From Acidimicrobiia bacterium (GTDB lineage: Bacteria; Actinomycetota; Acidimicrobiia; Acidimicrobiales; SKKL01): a DNA stretch of 64,000 bases. How positions within the stretch are numbered: position 1 is the first letter of the stretch; each line of letters opens with the position of its first letter. This document shows positions 1 to 8,137 of the stretch, piece by piece. Where the stretch lies: the NCBI GenBank assembly GCA_041676705.1, contig JBAYRL010000005.1, positions 1 through 64,000 on the forward strand, read 5' to 3'. A program made the translations under genes and the position numbers. The notes beneath the pieces were generated by a model. The model was not told the origin of the DNA. It saw nothing but the letters and a program-made list of their open reading frames with translations, and searched no databases.

Positions 1-41
1 CCCTCCACAGGGTCCTCGACACGATCTTTATTCATAGCCAC
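1..41 (-). CDS. N-terminal fragment of a gene leaving the window
   Basis: An open frame on the minus strand begins at a GTG (39-41) or an ATG two codons later (33-35) and runs off the left edge. Only about 13 codons are visible, reading V-A-M-N-K-D-R-V-E-D-P-V-E. An AAAGGA stretch 7 bases before the GTG is a reasonable ribosome site and favours that start. It would lie downstream of and in the same direction as the MarR-FCD regulator. No function can be read from so few residues. Confidence 0.35.
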   Translation of the reverse strand, partial: MAMNKDRVEDPVE

Positions 42-183
42 AGCAGTGATCCTTTCAAGCCCGCAGCACTCAGCCGCGGACCATCAAGCCACCACCGTTT
101 ACACACACCATCGGACAGTCCCAACTACGCCGAGAAGCCAGCTAAGTGGTTAGGCAGCGTGATTTCGAGTCGTCGGAGCGCCA

Positions 184-1113
184 TTAAGTAATAGCGCTGA
201 CGCGACTGGTAATGGCGTGTTGTTCGGTGGCTGCACGAACAAGCTCGGGTTCACCGGTGGCAATAGCGGCAACAAGCTCACGTTCTATAGAAAGTCGGGC
301 TGAAAGGTAATCCGCCAAGCCTTTACTGGAAACTACCGATTGAAAATGCTCTTCAAGGATTGCCAATAAGCCGCTGTAGAGCTCCTTCAATAACTCATTT
401 TCGCCGAGCTCCAAGATATGCCTCAGTAGACGCCAATTCGCCAAGAAAAACTTCTTCGGCTCTGTCAGGCGTAATTCCATTTCATCCAAAATTGCTTGCA
501 GCGATTCAACGTCTTCCTCAGTCGCGTTAGCGGCCGCATCCAACATAATCTGGTGCTCAAGAGCTTCTCTTACCGCCATTGTGCTCACTACAAATGAAGA
601 ATCTTGATCAAGAGAAAGAATCGCTTCGCCAACTTTTAACAAACCTTCGGTGGGTGGTTCATCGGCGTCAGCGGTGGCTTCTGGCAGCAGCAATGAGGCA
701 GCGCCACTAGCACTAAATGGTAAAAGACTTTTAGCAAACTCATGAATTTGGACTCGAAAGACCGGAATAAACTCTTTTAGGTCACTTTGTATTGCATTAA
801 GTCCAGCCGGGGTAAGTTCAATCAACCACGCGCGACCATCTTGTTTAGAAAGTGCTCTGCGAACCAACCCAATAGATTCGAGCCGCGAAAGCATACGGCT
901 GGTGGCCGACTGGGAGAGTCCTAAACCGAACTGAATGTCACTCTGCGGCAAAGTGTGATCAGGTGTCTCGGCCAAGTAAGCCAAGGCTTCGAAGTGCGCC
1001 AAGCTGCCGCTACGGCCCCTCTTCAGAGCGCGGTCTAACACGTCGGCGGCGACGTTCAAATTCTTGCGTAGCTCACGCCATGAAGTTAGTGGAGAAGAGT
1101 CCGTGTTAGCCAT
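184..1113 (-). CDS. MarR-type HTH fused to an FCD-like ligand domain
   Basis: A predicted cytoplasmic transcription regulator of 309 residues. Residues about 35-110 form a MarR-type winged helix (segment LGLSQSATSRMLSRLESIGL, then a K-Q-D-G-R wing). Residues about 155-300 are all-helical and follow the pattern of the FCD domain of FadR-type GntR regulators (AVREALEHQIMLDAAANAT near 180). The aspartate and histidines that bind metal in classical FCD domains appear replaced: N for D and L for H in the NWRLLRH stretch, and E-R instead of E-H later. FCD normally follows a GntR head, so the MarR head is unusual. It diverges from the kinase/enolase-like operon and is its likely regulator; the ligand is unknown. 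Confidence 0.75.
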   Translation of the reverse strand: MANTDSSPLTSWRELRKNLNVAADVLDRALKRGRSGSLAHFEALAYLAETPDHTLPQSDIQFGLGLSQSATSRMLSRLESIGLVRRALSKQDGRAWLIELTPAGLNAIQSDLKEFIPVFRVQIHEFAKSLLPFSASGAASLLLPEATADADEPPTEGLLKVGEAILSLDQDSSFVVSTMAVREALEHQIMLDAAANATEEDVESLQAILDEMELRLTEPKKFFLANWRLLRHILELGENELLKELYSGLLAILEEHFQSVVSSKGLADYLSARLSIERELVAAIATGEPELVRAATEQHAITSRVSAIT

Positions 1114-1422
1114 GGAACTCTACAGAGTAAAGATCAAAATAATAAATATCTAGACCTGGGCATCAATATGATCTGAACGGCTTATATGCTCCCGCATGCA
1201 ACTATCTATGGCCTAAAAGAACTATCTCTAGTCTTAATGACCTACTCAAATAGTCGAAAAGACCTACCTCATTTCTGTCAATAGTTTAGCCGCGTGGGCC
1301 AGATGATCTAGGGGCCTGGTTCGCGAGGCCTAACAGCACTGTTTCTTCCACGAAGAAAGTTTTCTCTCGCGGTCCATACCAGAAATCGCTTGCAAAGTGG
1401 TTGATGGTGGTAGCTAATATGT
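1114..1422. promoter_or_regulatory. AT-rich divergent regulatory region with short direct repeats
   Basis: This 309-base gap lies between the MarR-FCD gene and the kinase/enolase-like operon and holds no convincing gene. It contains two direct repeats: AACTATCT at 1200-1207 and 1220-1227 (20 bases apart), and GACCTAC at 1239-1245 and 1261-1267 (22 bases apart). Spacing near two helical turns is compatible with a regulator binding one DNA face. No clear -35/-10 pair stands out. Assignment as the binding region of the neighbouring regulator is inference. Confidence 0.35.
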
Positions 1423-2469
1423 ATGCGCATGCAAGTATCTTCGGATTTACGGGCGGCTGAGAAGCCCTCGAGTGGAACAGAAAAGATTGGTGGCGAGCTT
1501 TCTACGAGCTCGGCCGTCAACCTGCCTGTCCCTCCAAACCCGGGATCCGAAAATGAGTTGGATGGTTGGGCCACATATCTACAAGCGCTCAACTTGCTCG
1601 ATGATAATCCAACTCAAGGCATGTTTTTAAGCGTTGGTGATTCAGGCCGAGTAATTGCAATAGACGACGTGGTGATTAAAAGAGCTTGCCGTCTACTTGA
1701 TACCGGTAGTGATTGGTTGGCTAACCCATACCGCACGGCGGCTGAAGGTAAAGCTTTGCTTCGCGTAGCAACTACCTATCCCAAACTTGTTCCGAAGGTT
1801 CTCATCATCGACGAAGCCAACGCCGTATTGGTTTTGGAAAAAGCTTCAGGCGTTACCTTAAAGTCACAAATATTCGCCGGTGCATTCGAATCTTCGAGCA
1901 TTGCCGCCACCGTTTCTGCCCTTGAAGCGGTTCATTCATTGCCCGCCGAACGCTTAGATGGCGTTGAGCGGTTCATGACACTGCGCCTCTCCCCGTACTA
2001 TCTGCGTACCACAACGGTTAAACCCGAATATGCAGACCAAATTCATCAAGTCGTAGACCGCCTCCGTGAAACGCAAACTCATTTTGTGCACGGAGATTTT
2101 TGTCCGAAAAATATTTTGATCGATGCCGAATCACCAGAACAGGTCACTCTCCTCGATTGGGAAGTGGCACATCTCGGTGACCCAGCATTCGATTACGCAT
2201 TTTTCTTAACGCACCTCATCGCCAAGCTTCATATCAAAGAAGAGCTTGAAACTGAGATCTCAGCAGCCATTACGTTGTTGCTTGGTTCATACATGCGAAC
2301 CTTGCGTGGCGACGTAGATTGGTTGACTCAGCTAACTGGGGCCACGATTTTAGCCCGCTGCTGGGGTGCATCACGCCTGGAGTACTTAGACCAAGTCACC
2401 CATGGGGCGCTCTCAGATTTGGGCGCTGGCTTGCTCCTAGGTACGGCGAGTTTGGGCGAAATTCTATGA
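1423..2469 (+). CDS. APH/choline-kinase-fold small-molecule kinase
   Basis: A soluble 348-residue protein of the aminoglycoside phosphotransferase / choline kinase fold, which transfers phosphate from ATP to a small hydroxylated or amino substrate. The catalytic loop HGDFCPKN lies near residue 223 and the metal-binding LLDWEVAHLGDP near 245; VVIKRA near 85 probably carries the ATP-binding lysine and VLVLEKASG the hinge. The first 50 residues are low-complexity and the ribosome site is weak, so the true start may be later. Its stop overlaps the next start (ATGA), so the two proteins are probably translationally coupled. Resistance is not implied: this fold has many metabolic members. The substrate is unknown. 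Confidence 0.7.
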   Translation: MRMQVSSDLRAAEKPSSGTEKIGGELSTSSAVNLPVPPNPGSENELDGWATYLQALNLLDDNPTQGMFLSVGDSGRVIAIDDVVIKRACRLLDTGSDWLANPYRTAAEGKALLRVATTYPKLVPKVLIIDEANAVLVLEKASGVTLKSQIFAGAFESSSIAATVSALEAVHSLPAERLDGVERFMTLRLSPYYLRTTTVKPEYADQIHQVVDRLRETQTHFVHGDFCPKNILIDAESPEQVTLLDWEVAHLGDPAFDYAFFLTHLIAKLHIKEELETEISAAITLLLGSYMRTLRGDVDWLTQLTGATILARCWGASRLEYLDQVTHGALSDLGAGLLLGTASLGEIL

Positions 2470-3683
2470 GTACCACCTTGTATGAAAACATTCCCGCGGC
2501 ACAGTTGGGAATCAAGCGCATCGAAGCCTGGGAGGCCATAGACTCCCGCACAAATCCCACGCTTGGTTGCCGTGTCACGTTGGAAGACGGCTCACTTGGT
2601 CGCGCCTTTGTGCCTAGCCACCCGTCAATGGCGTCGCTGACCATGATCGACCTGCGTGACGAACTTGGCCATGAAATGCGAAAGTGTGGCAACCCGGGCA
2701 TCAGCTGGGCGGTCGAAAGAATCCGTGAGTTCAACGCCAACGTACGCGGGGTAGGTGCTTACGACATCGAACAGCAGCTCGGTGGCCCTTCAAATGTCAG
2801 CTTGGCGGTGTCAATGGCAATGGCACAAGCAGTGGCAGTGGCCGCAAACAAGCCGCTTTGGCAAATACTAGATACCTCAAATTCCGCTAGTTTGCCATGC
2901 CCCATGGTCACAATCTTTGAGGGTGTAAATGACCTTTCGGCGGCTAAGGCCGTAGACGATTTTCTGGTTGTCCCACTAAAAGCAGCGTCATTTGCTGAAG
3001 CCGTCGAAATTATCTGGGAAGTCCGCCGTGTGGCGGCCGAATTGGTGGAAGGGCGTTACGGACGCTTTCCACAAGATTTCACATCGGCTGATGGCAATCT
3101 CATCGCATTGAGTGGTGACAGCGAAGAAGCCTTAGAGCTACTGAGCGAAGCCATTGAGATGGTGGATGCCGAAATCGGTATTGCCATCCACATGTCTTCC
3201 GACCGCAAACGTCGTGTCGACGAGGTACTACCGGCGCTCGACGCGTGGTGCGCTAAGTATCCGATTGTCGCCGTTGAGGATCCACTCGATGCTAACGACT
3301 GGGAAGGTTGGGCCGAATTGTCGCACGGCCTCGGCAAACTACAGCTCATCGGCAACGAAATTTTCGCTACGAACGCCGATCGTGTGAAACGTGCCGCTGA
3401 TAGCGGCATCGCCAACTCGGTTCTCGTAAAGCCCAAGCGAATCGGCACACTGAGTGGTGCCTACGAAACGCTTTGGTACTCGAAGAGTGTTGGATATCGC
3501 ACGATCGTGTCGGCCCAGTCAGCCGATTCAGAAGACTCGACAATTGCTGATTTAGCAGTTGGCTGGAACGCTGGACAGATCAAGATTGGGTCGATCATGC
3601 GCTCCGAACGTGTGGCCAAATACAATCGGCTGCTTGAAATCGAAGACACCTACGACCTGCCTTATGCAGGTTGGCGCCCATAA
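2466..3683 (+). CDS. Enolase-fold protein with degenerate active site
   Basis: A 405-residue protein alignable to enolase from end to end (DSRTNPT near the start, LGGPSNVSLAVSMAMAQ, VEDPLDANDWEGW, IANSVLVKPKRIGTLSGAYE, STIADLAVGWNAGQIKIGS). Retained: VEDP at 270-273 (metal glutamate), K322 and K373, equivalents of catalytic lysines 345 and 396 of yeast enolase. Lost: the SGAST loop (here PSHPSMAS), the NGG-H-x-x-N segment (deleted), the GDEGG loop (SADGN), the first metal aspartate (IAIHMSS for ALDVAAS), the DD pair (GNEIF) and the H-R of SHRSGETED (SAQSADSED, 349-357). It is therefore unlikely to be the glycolytic enolase; it may catalyse a different reaction or be a pseudoenzyme. An ATGA overlap couples it to the upstream kinase. 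Confidence 0.8.
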   Translation: MSTTLYENIPAAQLGIKRIEAWEAIDSRTNPTLGCRVTLEDGSLGRAFVPSHPSMASLTMIDLRDELGHEMRKCGNPGISWAVERIREFNANVRGVGAYDIEQQLGGPSNVSLAVSMAMAQAVAVAANKPLWQILDTSNSASLPCPMVTIFEGVNDLSAAKAVDDFLVVPLKAASFAEAVEIIWEVRRVAAELVEGRYGRFPQDFTSADGNLIALSGDSEEALELLSEAIEMVDAEIGIAIHMSSDRKRRVDEVLPALDAWCAKYPIVAVEDPLDANDWEGWAELSHGLGKLQLIGNEIFATNADRVKRAADSGIANSVLVKPKRIGTLSGAYETLWYSKSVGYRTIVSAQSADSEDSTIADLAVGWNAGQIKIGSIMRSERVAKYNRLLEIEDTYDLPYAGWRP

Positions 3684-3692
3684 AAATCTGTT

Positions 3693-3719
3693 TGGCCCAA
3701 CAAGCTATGCTTGAGGCCA
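3693..3719 (+). terminator. Hairpin between the enolase-like gene and the esterase
   Basis: TGGCC (3693-3697) pairs with GGCCA (3715-3719) and CAAGC (3701-3705) with GCTTG (3709-3713) around a TAT loop. It ends one base before the esterase ATG at 3721 and has no T-run. It may terminate the upstream operon or hide the esterase start, which has no clear ribosome site. Confidence 0.35.
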
Positions 3720-3720
3720 C

Positions 3721-4701
3721 ATGTGGCTAAACAAACGGCACTGGCCTTGGCAGCGCTTTGGCGTGCTAATCGTTGCTCTACTGGCTGTCTTCGTTAGTGC
3801 TTCCTTTGCCTCAACGGCCACCGCTCAAAGCCAAGACAAAATTCCAAATCGGTGGGCGATCCTGGGTGATTCTTATCTTTCGGGCCAAGGGTTTACGCCG
3901 CCCGCCATCGACGCTTTTGGACAGCTGGTTCTGGGCTATGAGCCAGACACCAACTCAGCGAACAACAGCTGCTTTCGCGTTTCCACCTCCTGGGGGTTGA
4001 CGCTGGCACAGCATTTTCAAGCCCAGAGCAAGGATGTGCTTTTCGTGGCCTGTTCCGGTGCTACCACCGCACATGTCACCACTAATCCACAGTTCCCGGC
4101 CAGCCCGCCCAATGTCCCCGGCGGACTGCCACAAATTGAAGAGCTCATACGATTTAACGAGCTGAAACCGGTGGATGTTGTTCTGCTCACAATTGGTGGC
4201 AACGACGCTGGATTCGTAAATCAAATCACTAGCTGTCTAATGCAAACCACCTGTTCTCCTGCCGATCACCCGGTGTTGTCGCAGGATGTTGACAGTGGTC
4301 GAACGGTTTTAGAAGAGCGCCTGGTGGAGGTAGTGCGGCAGATACGCGACGTCGCCCCACAGGCCACGATTCTGGTGGCGGGATACCCGAATATTCTGCC
4401 CTTAAGCGGTGTGAGCTGCGACGACGTGGGAAACATGAGCGTCGACAATATTGCTGCACTGCAACAATATTTGAGGGCGATCAACCAAAGTGTGCGTGCT
4501 GGGGCTACAAGCGGCGGAGCGCATTATCTCGACGTGTCGAAAGCTCTGAAAGGAATACATCTGTGTTCGCCCACCAGTGCCGGGGTCAACCCGATCGGGG
4601 TGCGGGTGTTCTCGGCCATGCACCCCACGGTGATGGGCCACAACGCAATTGCTCGTTATATAGCCCCGGCGGCGGAGGGTGTATTACAAGACGCTTGGTG
4701 A
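3721..4701 (+). CDS. Secreted SGNH/GDSL-type esterase
   Basis: A 326-residue hydrolase of the SGNH fold, predicted to be exported. Residues 1-36 form a signal peptide (basic WLNKRHW start, a hydrophobic LIVALLAVFVSASFA core, then STATAQ cleavage). The catalytic serine is in GDSY (S51), the oxyanion-hole block is LLTIGGNDAGF, and the final block AMHPTVMGHN carries the catalytic histidine (H301). No acidic residue precedes this histidine in the usual D-x-x-H position, as in Ser-His dyad esterases of Streptomyces. Several cysteines are spaced for disulfides. Likely an ester or lipid hydrolase acting outside the membrane; the substrate is not readable. Confidence 0.85.
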   Translation: MWLNKRHWPWQRFGVLIVALLAVFVSASFASTATAQSQDKIPNRWAILGDSYLSGQGFTPPAIDAFGQLVLGYEPDTNSANNSCFRVSTSWGLTLAQHFQAQSKDVLFVACSGATTAHVTTNPQFPASPPNVPGGLPQIEELIRFNELKPVDVVLLTIGGNDAGFVNQITSCLMQTTCSPADHPVLSQDVDSGRTVLEERLVEVVRQIRDVAPQATILVAGYPNILPLSGVSCDDVGNMSVDNIAALQQYLRAINQSVRAGATSGGAHYLDVSKALKGIHLCSPTSAGVNPIGVRVFSAMHPTVMGHNAIARYIAPAAEGVLQDAW

Positions 4702-4751
4702 TCTCGTCGGAAGTAATATGGCAATATCGACCAGTCCGTAGGAGCAAACGA

Positions 4752-4952
4752 ATGGGCTTTTATTTCCGAAAGAGTAAGAAACTCGGTCCGCTTCGGATCA
4801 ATTTGTCGAAATCCGGAGTTGGAGTTTCCACCGGCGTCAAAGGTTTCCGGGTCAGTACGGGGCCTCGCGGCACTCAAGTCCACGCTGGCCGCGATGGTGT
4901 CTATTACCGTAAGAAACTCAATCTGAGAAAGATATTCAAAAGCAGTAAATAA
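4752..4952 (+). CDS. DUF4236 small basic protein
   Basis: A 66-residue basic protein matching the DUF4236 family, with the typical opening GFYFRKSKKLGPLRINLSKSG and repeated G-V-x-x-S-T-G and R-V-S-T-G turns. The start is the ATG at 4752 because a GGAG site sits 7 bases upstream and the family always begins at this point; a longer upstream reading only covers the end of the esterase gene. The function of the family is unknown. It stands alone, tail-to-tail with the ROK regulator. Confidence 0.85.
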   Translation: MGFYFRKSKKLGPLRINLSKSGVGVSTGVKGFRVSTGPRGTQVHAGRDGVYYRKKLNLRKIFKSSK

Positions 4953-4958
4953 CGTTAA

Positions 4959-6122
4959 CTACTTTGCCACCGAAGCTGGCTTAAGTTCATACGATCGGTG
5001 GTGCTCGAGGGCAGCATGAACGCCGCCACGGGTCCAAGCTCGTGGCCCTAGCAATGACATGCGTATAGAGCAGCTCTTGGCGACAGTTGGGTCGAGATTG
5101 TCGATTATTTGGGCCAATAACGCTGCTTGGTTTCGTTCGTCGGCAACGAGAGCGTGACCGACGACAAAGACCTGAGGATTCAGAATGGTGATCAACCACG
5201 CCGACGCAAACGCGACGGCGCGGTTTTGGATTTCGATCACCCTTTGAGCGTGCGGGTCGCCAGCACGAAGGTGGTCGTAAACATCGGCCATCCAATCCAC
5301 ATGCACACCCGAGAGCTCGGTATAGCGCCTCTTGCTAGCGAAACTTCCCACCATCTCGCTAATAGTTAAGGCATCGGGGCCGTCATCGATTTTGCATAAA
5401 CCGATCATTCCGGCCTGACCGTCAGCGCCGACGTCGGGTTCGCCATTAACCAAAGTGGTTGCAATGTACTCGGGCCCAAGGCTTAGCACCGTGGCGCGCT
5501 TTACGCCCTGTGCCGCACCTTCTTGATATTCAGCCTTCGCTGCTACCCGCGCTGCTTCGTGAATTGTCACCGCCAGTTTGGTTCGTTGGTGAAACTTCGA
5601 TGCTATTGCGGCATTGCTCCAGCCCATATTGGCGTTTGTGACCGTGCCCGCTTCAGCATCCACATAGCCGTGAACGACGATGCCGAGAACACACGTCCGC
5701 GGATTTACGTTGTGCTTGTCGAGCAGCTGATCAATATGTGCCCCGGATTGCGCCACGATCTCGTCCACATCCCAGCCCGGGTAAAACTCAATGTTTTGGT
5801 CCATTGGTCGACCGAAACCATCGCACAACGATATTTCTGCATAGCGCAGGCCGATAAAGAGCGACACCACTCGTTCTCGATGTGGGTTGTATTCATACAG
5901 CAAGGCCGGACGCCCCGGGCCCCTTTGAGCGCCGCGCTCCTCGATTTCTAATAGAACGCCCTCATCGACCAGTTCGGTGAGGATCGTCGCGAGCGCCTGA
6001 TGCGAGAGAGTGGTGTGTTTGGCCAACTCGGCTCGAGATCGGCGGCCAGAATCACGAACTACCCGAACCACCTCAGCGGCATTAGTGAGTCTTAGGTCGC
6101 GACTTCGTCTGATAGCAGGCAT
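4959..6122 (-). CDS. ROK-family transcriptional regulator
   Basis: A 387-residue regulator of the NagC/XylR type. Residues about 8-75 form a winged helix (AELAKHTTLSHQALATILTELVDEGVL), followed by a ROK domain (ASKHA kinase fold) with FIGLRYAEISLCDGFG, TVLSLGPEYIATTLVNG and VFVVGHALVADE. The cysteine-rich zinc motif of sugar-kinase ROK proteins (CxCGxxGC) is not present; the corresponding region reads DGQAGMIGLCKID, so it probably lacks sugar-kinase activity. It is divergent from the peptide-type ABC importer operon starting at 6384 and is its likely regulator, which hints that the importer takes up a glycoconjugate or sugar-like substrate. Confidence 0.85.
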   Translation of the reverse strand: MPAIRRSRDLRLTNAAEVVRVVRDSGRRSRAELAKHTTLSHQALATILTELVDEGVLLEIEERGAQRGPGRPALLYEYNPHRERVVSLFIGLRYAEISLCDGFGRPMDQNIEFYPGWDVDEIVAQSGAHIDQLLDKHNVNPRTCVLGIVVHGYVDAEAGTVTNANMGWSNAAIASKFHQRTKLAVTIHEAARVAAKAEYQEGAAQGVKRATVLSLGPEYIATTLVNGEPDVGADGQAGMIGLCKIDDGPDALTISEMVGSFASKRRYTELSGVHVDWMADVYDHLRAGDPHAQRVIEIQNRAVAFASAWLITILNPQVFVVGHALVADERNQAALLAQIIDNLDPTVAKSCSIRMSLLGPRAWTRGGVHAALEHHRSYELKPASVAK

Positions 6123-6383
6123 TTTACGTTTCGTAGGTTGATTGATGTTTGGGGCTCAGCGGGTGGTGTGGTGCCAGGTGGGCGCGGAGATAGACCGAAA
6201 TGATCGAGGCAAGCCTAGTGCCACCGGACCGTGCTCTATGCAACCTCGGTTATTCAAGCTTCCTGAAATATTGTAGGCCTTATTTGCCTGGTTAATTGAA
6301 TGAATTCTTGCCTTAGTCCGCTAATTCTTCTACGGTGTTGAAAAATATGTTCAGCGATAGAACAGATGCAGAGGGGGCATTGC

Positions 6384-8030
6384 ATGGTCAAAGAACCATC
6401 ACCACCGACAACGTCCGAAGCCAGAGCGGCCCAGAGACCGTGGCGGTACTTATTAGCATTGCTGGCAGCATTCGCGCTCATAGCAGGCACGGCAGCTTGT
6501 AGCAGTGACTCAAACGATGACTCGGGCAGTTCAAGTGACAATGGGTCGCCACAAACCACCCAGCCAAGCGACACTGACGACGACTCAGAACCAGTATTTG
6601 CCCCATCGGGCACCGTCAAAGTCGGTGTTTCCACCAACGTGCAAACCTATGACCCCCATATGGCTGCCGTGGCTCAGGAGTATTATCTCAATCCTGTTTT
6701 TGACACTCTCGTACACTCCGAAACCGATGGCACCTTCGCGCCGGGCTTAGCCGAAGATTGGGAATGGCTCGATCGGACAACCCTTGAATTAACGCTGCGA
6801 GAAAACCTTGAATTCAGTGATGGCGCTGCGCTTGATGCGGCGGCCGTGGTGGCAAACATCGAACGTGGTATGGCGATGGAATCCAGTCCTTCAGCCGGTT
6901 TCTTCAACAACATAGCGTCGGTAACAGCTACTGATGATCGAACCGTAGAGATCGAGCTGGTTGAACCCACCACCGATATGTTCTCTAACTTGTCACGTTT
7001 GCCAGGCATGATGATGTCACCAGCCTCATTCGAGTCGGGTAACCCTGATACTGATCCTGTGGGAGCTGGCGGCTGGGTCTACGACAAGGCTGCGTCAAAC
7101 CCCGGCGAGGTGGAAGTTTTCCGAGCCAACCCCACATATTGGGACCCATCAAGGGTGAAAGTCGAGGTTTGGGAATTACGAGCCCTGGAACCAGACGCAG
7201 CTACTAACGCTCTATTAAGTGGCGAAATCGTCATCGGCGAACTTCGAAGTGAGGCTGACACCGCCACCTTTGAAGAAAGTCCTCAGTTCAACCTGATTTC
7301 ACGACCCAACGCCAACCTTTGGTACATCCAAATTATGGATACCGACGGCACGTTGCTGGAACCGATGGGCGATGTTCGAGTCCGTCAAGCGCTTTCCTAT
7401 GCCATCGATCGCGAAGGCTTTAGCGAAGGCTTGCAATTTGGTAATGGCGACCCGCACCCAGGTGTCTGGTTGGAGGGTACTCCATACTACGACGCCTCAC
7501 TTGAAGACCTGGCTTACGACCCTGACAAGGCGCGGGAGTTGCTCGCCGAAGCAGGGTATGAAGACGGTTTTTCGGTTACATTCCCATCGTTTGGTGCCAT
7601 TGTTCCGGTGGCTGAGGCCGTACAGCAGATGTGGGCAGAAATTGGCATCGACGTTACCGTCGAGCTGGTCGAACCTGGCACTCTGGCGGCCGTGATGCGC
7701 AACGGTAAAACCATCATGACGCCAACTAACGCTCGAGGTTTTACCGCCGAATCACAATATAAAGAACGGATGGCACCCGGCTCTCCGTACGATCCGATTG
7801 GCACCGACCGTGGTGAGCTTGCATCACTTGCAAAGAAGGCCATGGAAGCCGAGGAAGTAGAAGACCAAGATAAGGCCTGGACCGAAGTTTTCGCTTATGC
7901 CGTCCGTGAAGGCTACGTGATTGTCATTGGTCACTCCATGCCCAAGGTTATTGTCTCCACCGATCTTGATGGTGCAGTCCTACGCCCTGCTGACAACATT
8001 CCTCAGCCGTTGGACATTTCGATTAAGTAG
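6384..8030 (+). CDS. Family-5 substrate-binding lipoprotein of an ABC importer
   Basis: A 548-residue extracellular solute-binding protein of the SBP_bac_5 (DppA/OppA) family. The chosen ATG at 6384 has GAGGGGG about 7 bases upstream. Residues about 20-45 are a signal peptide ending in a lipobox-like AGTAAC, so the protein is probably anchored by lipid at that cysteine, followed by an acidic S/D/T-rich linker. The mature domain shows the family signature near VQTYDPHMAAVAQEY and the later RVRQALSYAIDRE and YDPDKARELLAEAGY motifs. It leads the operon with two permeases and two ATPases. The substrate may be a peptide, glycoside or opine and cannot be decided from sequence. Confidence 0.9.
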   Translation: MVKEPSPPTTSEARAAQRPWRYLLALLAAFALIAGTAACSSDSNDDSGSSSDNGSPQTTQPSDTDDDSEPVFAPSGTVKVGVSTNVQTYDPHMAAVAQEYYLNPVFDTLVHSETDGTFAPGLAEDWEWLDRTTLELTLRENLEFSDGAALDAAAVVANIERGMAMESSPSAGFFNNIASVTATDDRTVEIELVEPTTDMFSNLSRLPGMMMSPASFESGNPDTDPVGAGGWVYDKAASNPGEVEVFRANPTYWDPSRVKVEVWELRALEPDAATNALLSGEIVIGELRSEADTATFEESPQFNLISRPNANLWYIQIMDTDGTLLEPMGDVRVRQALSYAIDREGFSEGLQFGNGDPHPGVWLEGTPYYDASLEDLAYDPDKARELLAEAGYEDGFSVTFPSFGAIVPVAEAVQQMWAEIGIDVTVELVEPGTLAAVMRNGKTIMTPTNARGFTAESQYKERMAPGSPYDPIGTDRGELASLAKKAMEAEEVEDQDKAWTEVFAYAVREGYVIVIGHSMPKVIVSTDLDGAVLRPADNIPQPLDISIK

Positions 8031-8044
8031 AACTTCTCGCTAGA

Positions 8045-8075
8045 CCGTGGTGCTTGTTATACGCAAGCACCACGG
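8045..8075 (+). repeat. Intercistronic 12-bp perfect hairpin
   Basis: CCGTGGTGCTTG (8045-8056) is perfectly complementary to CAAGCACCACGG (8064-8075) with a 7-base loop. It lies 15 bases after the binding-protein stop and before the permease gene and has no T-run. Such hairpins often protect the upstream message or cause partial termination so that the binding protein is made in excess over the membrane parts; that role is inference. Confidence 0.75.
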
Positions 8076-8137
8076 AGGCAACGTTCTGGACTTAGAAAAA
8101 GTTATAGAAGCCATAAAAGCCATGAAGGTGAACTCCG

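Noticed and set aside
1423..2469. Antibiotic resistance role for the APH-fold kinase
   Set aside because: The fold alone does not indicate aminoglycoside substrates, and coupling with an enolase-like gene points to metabolism.
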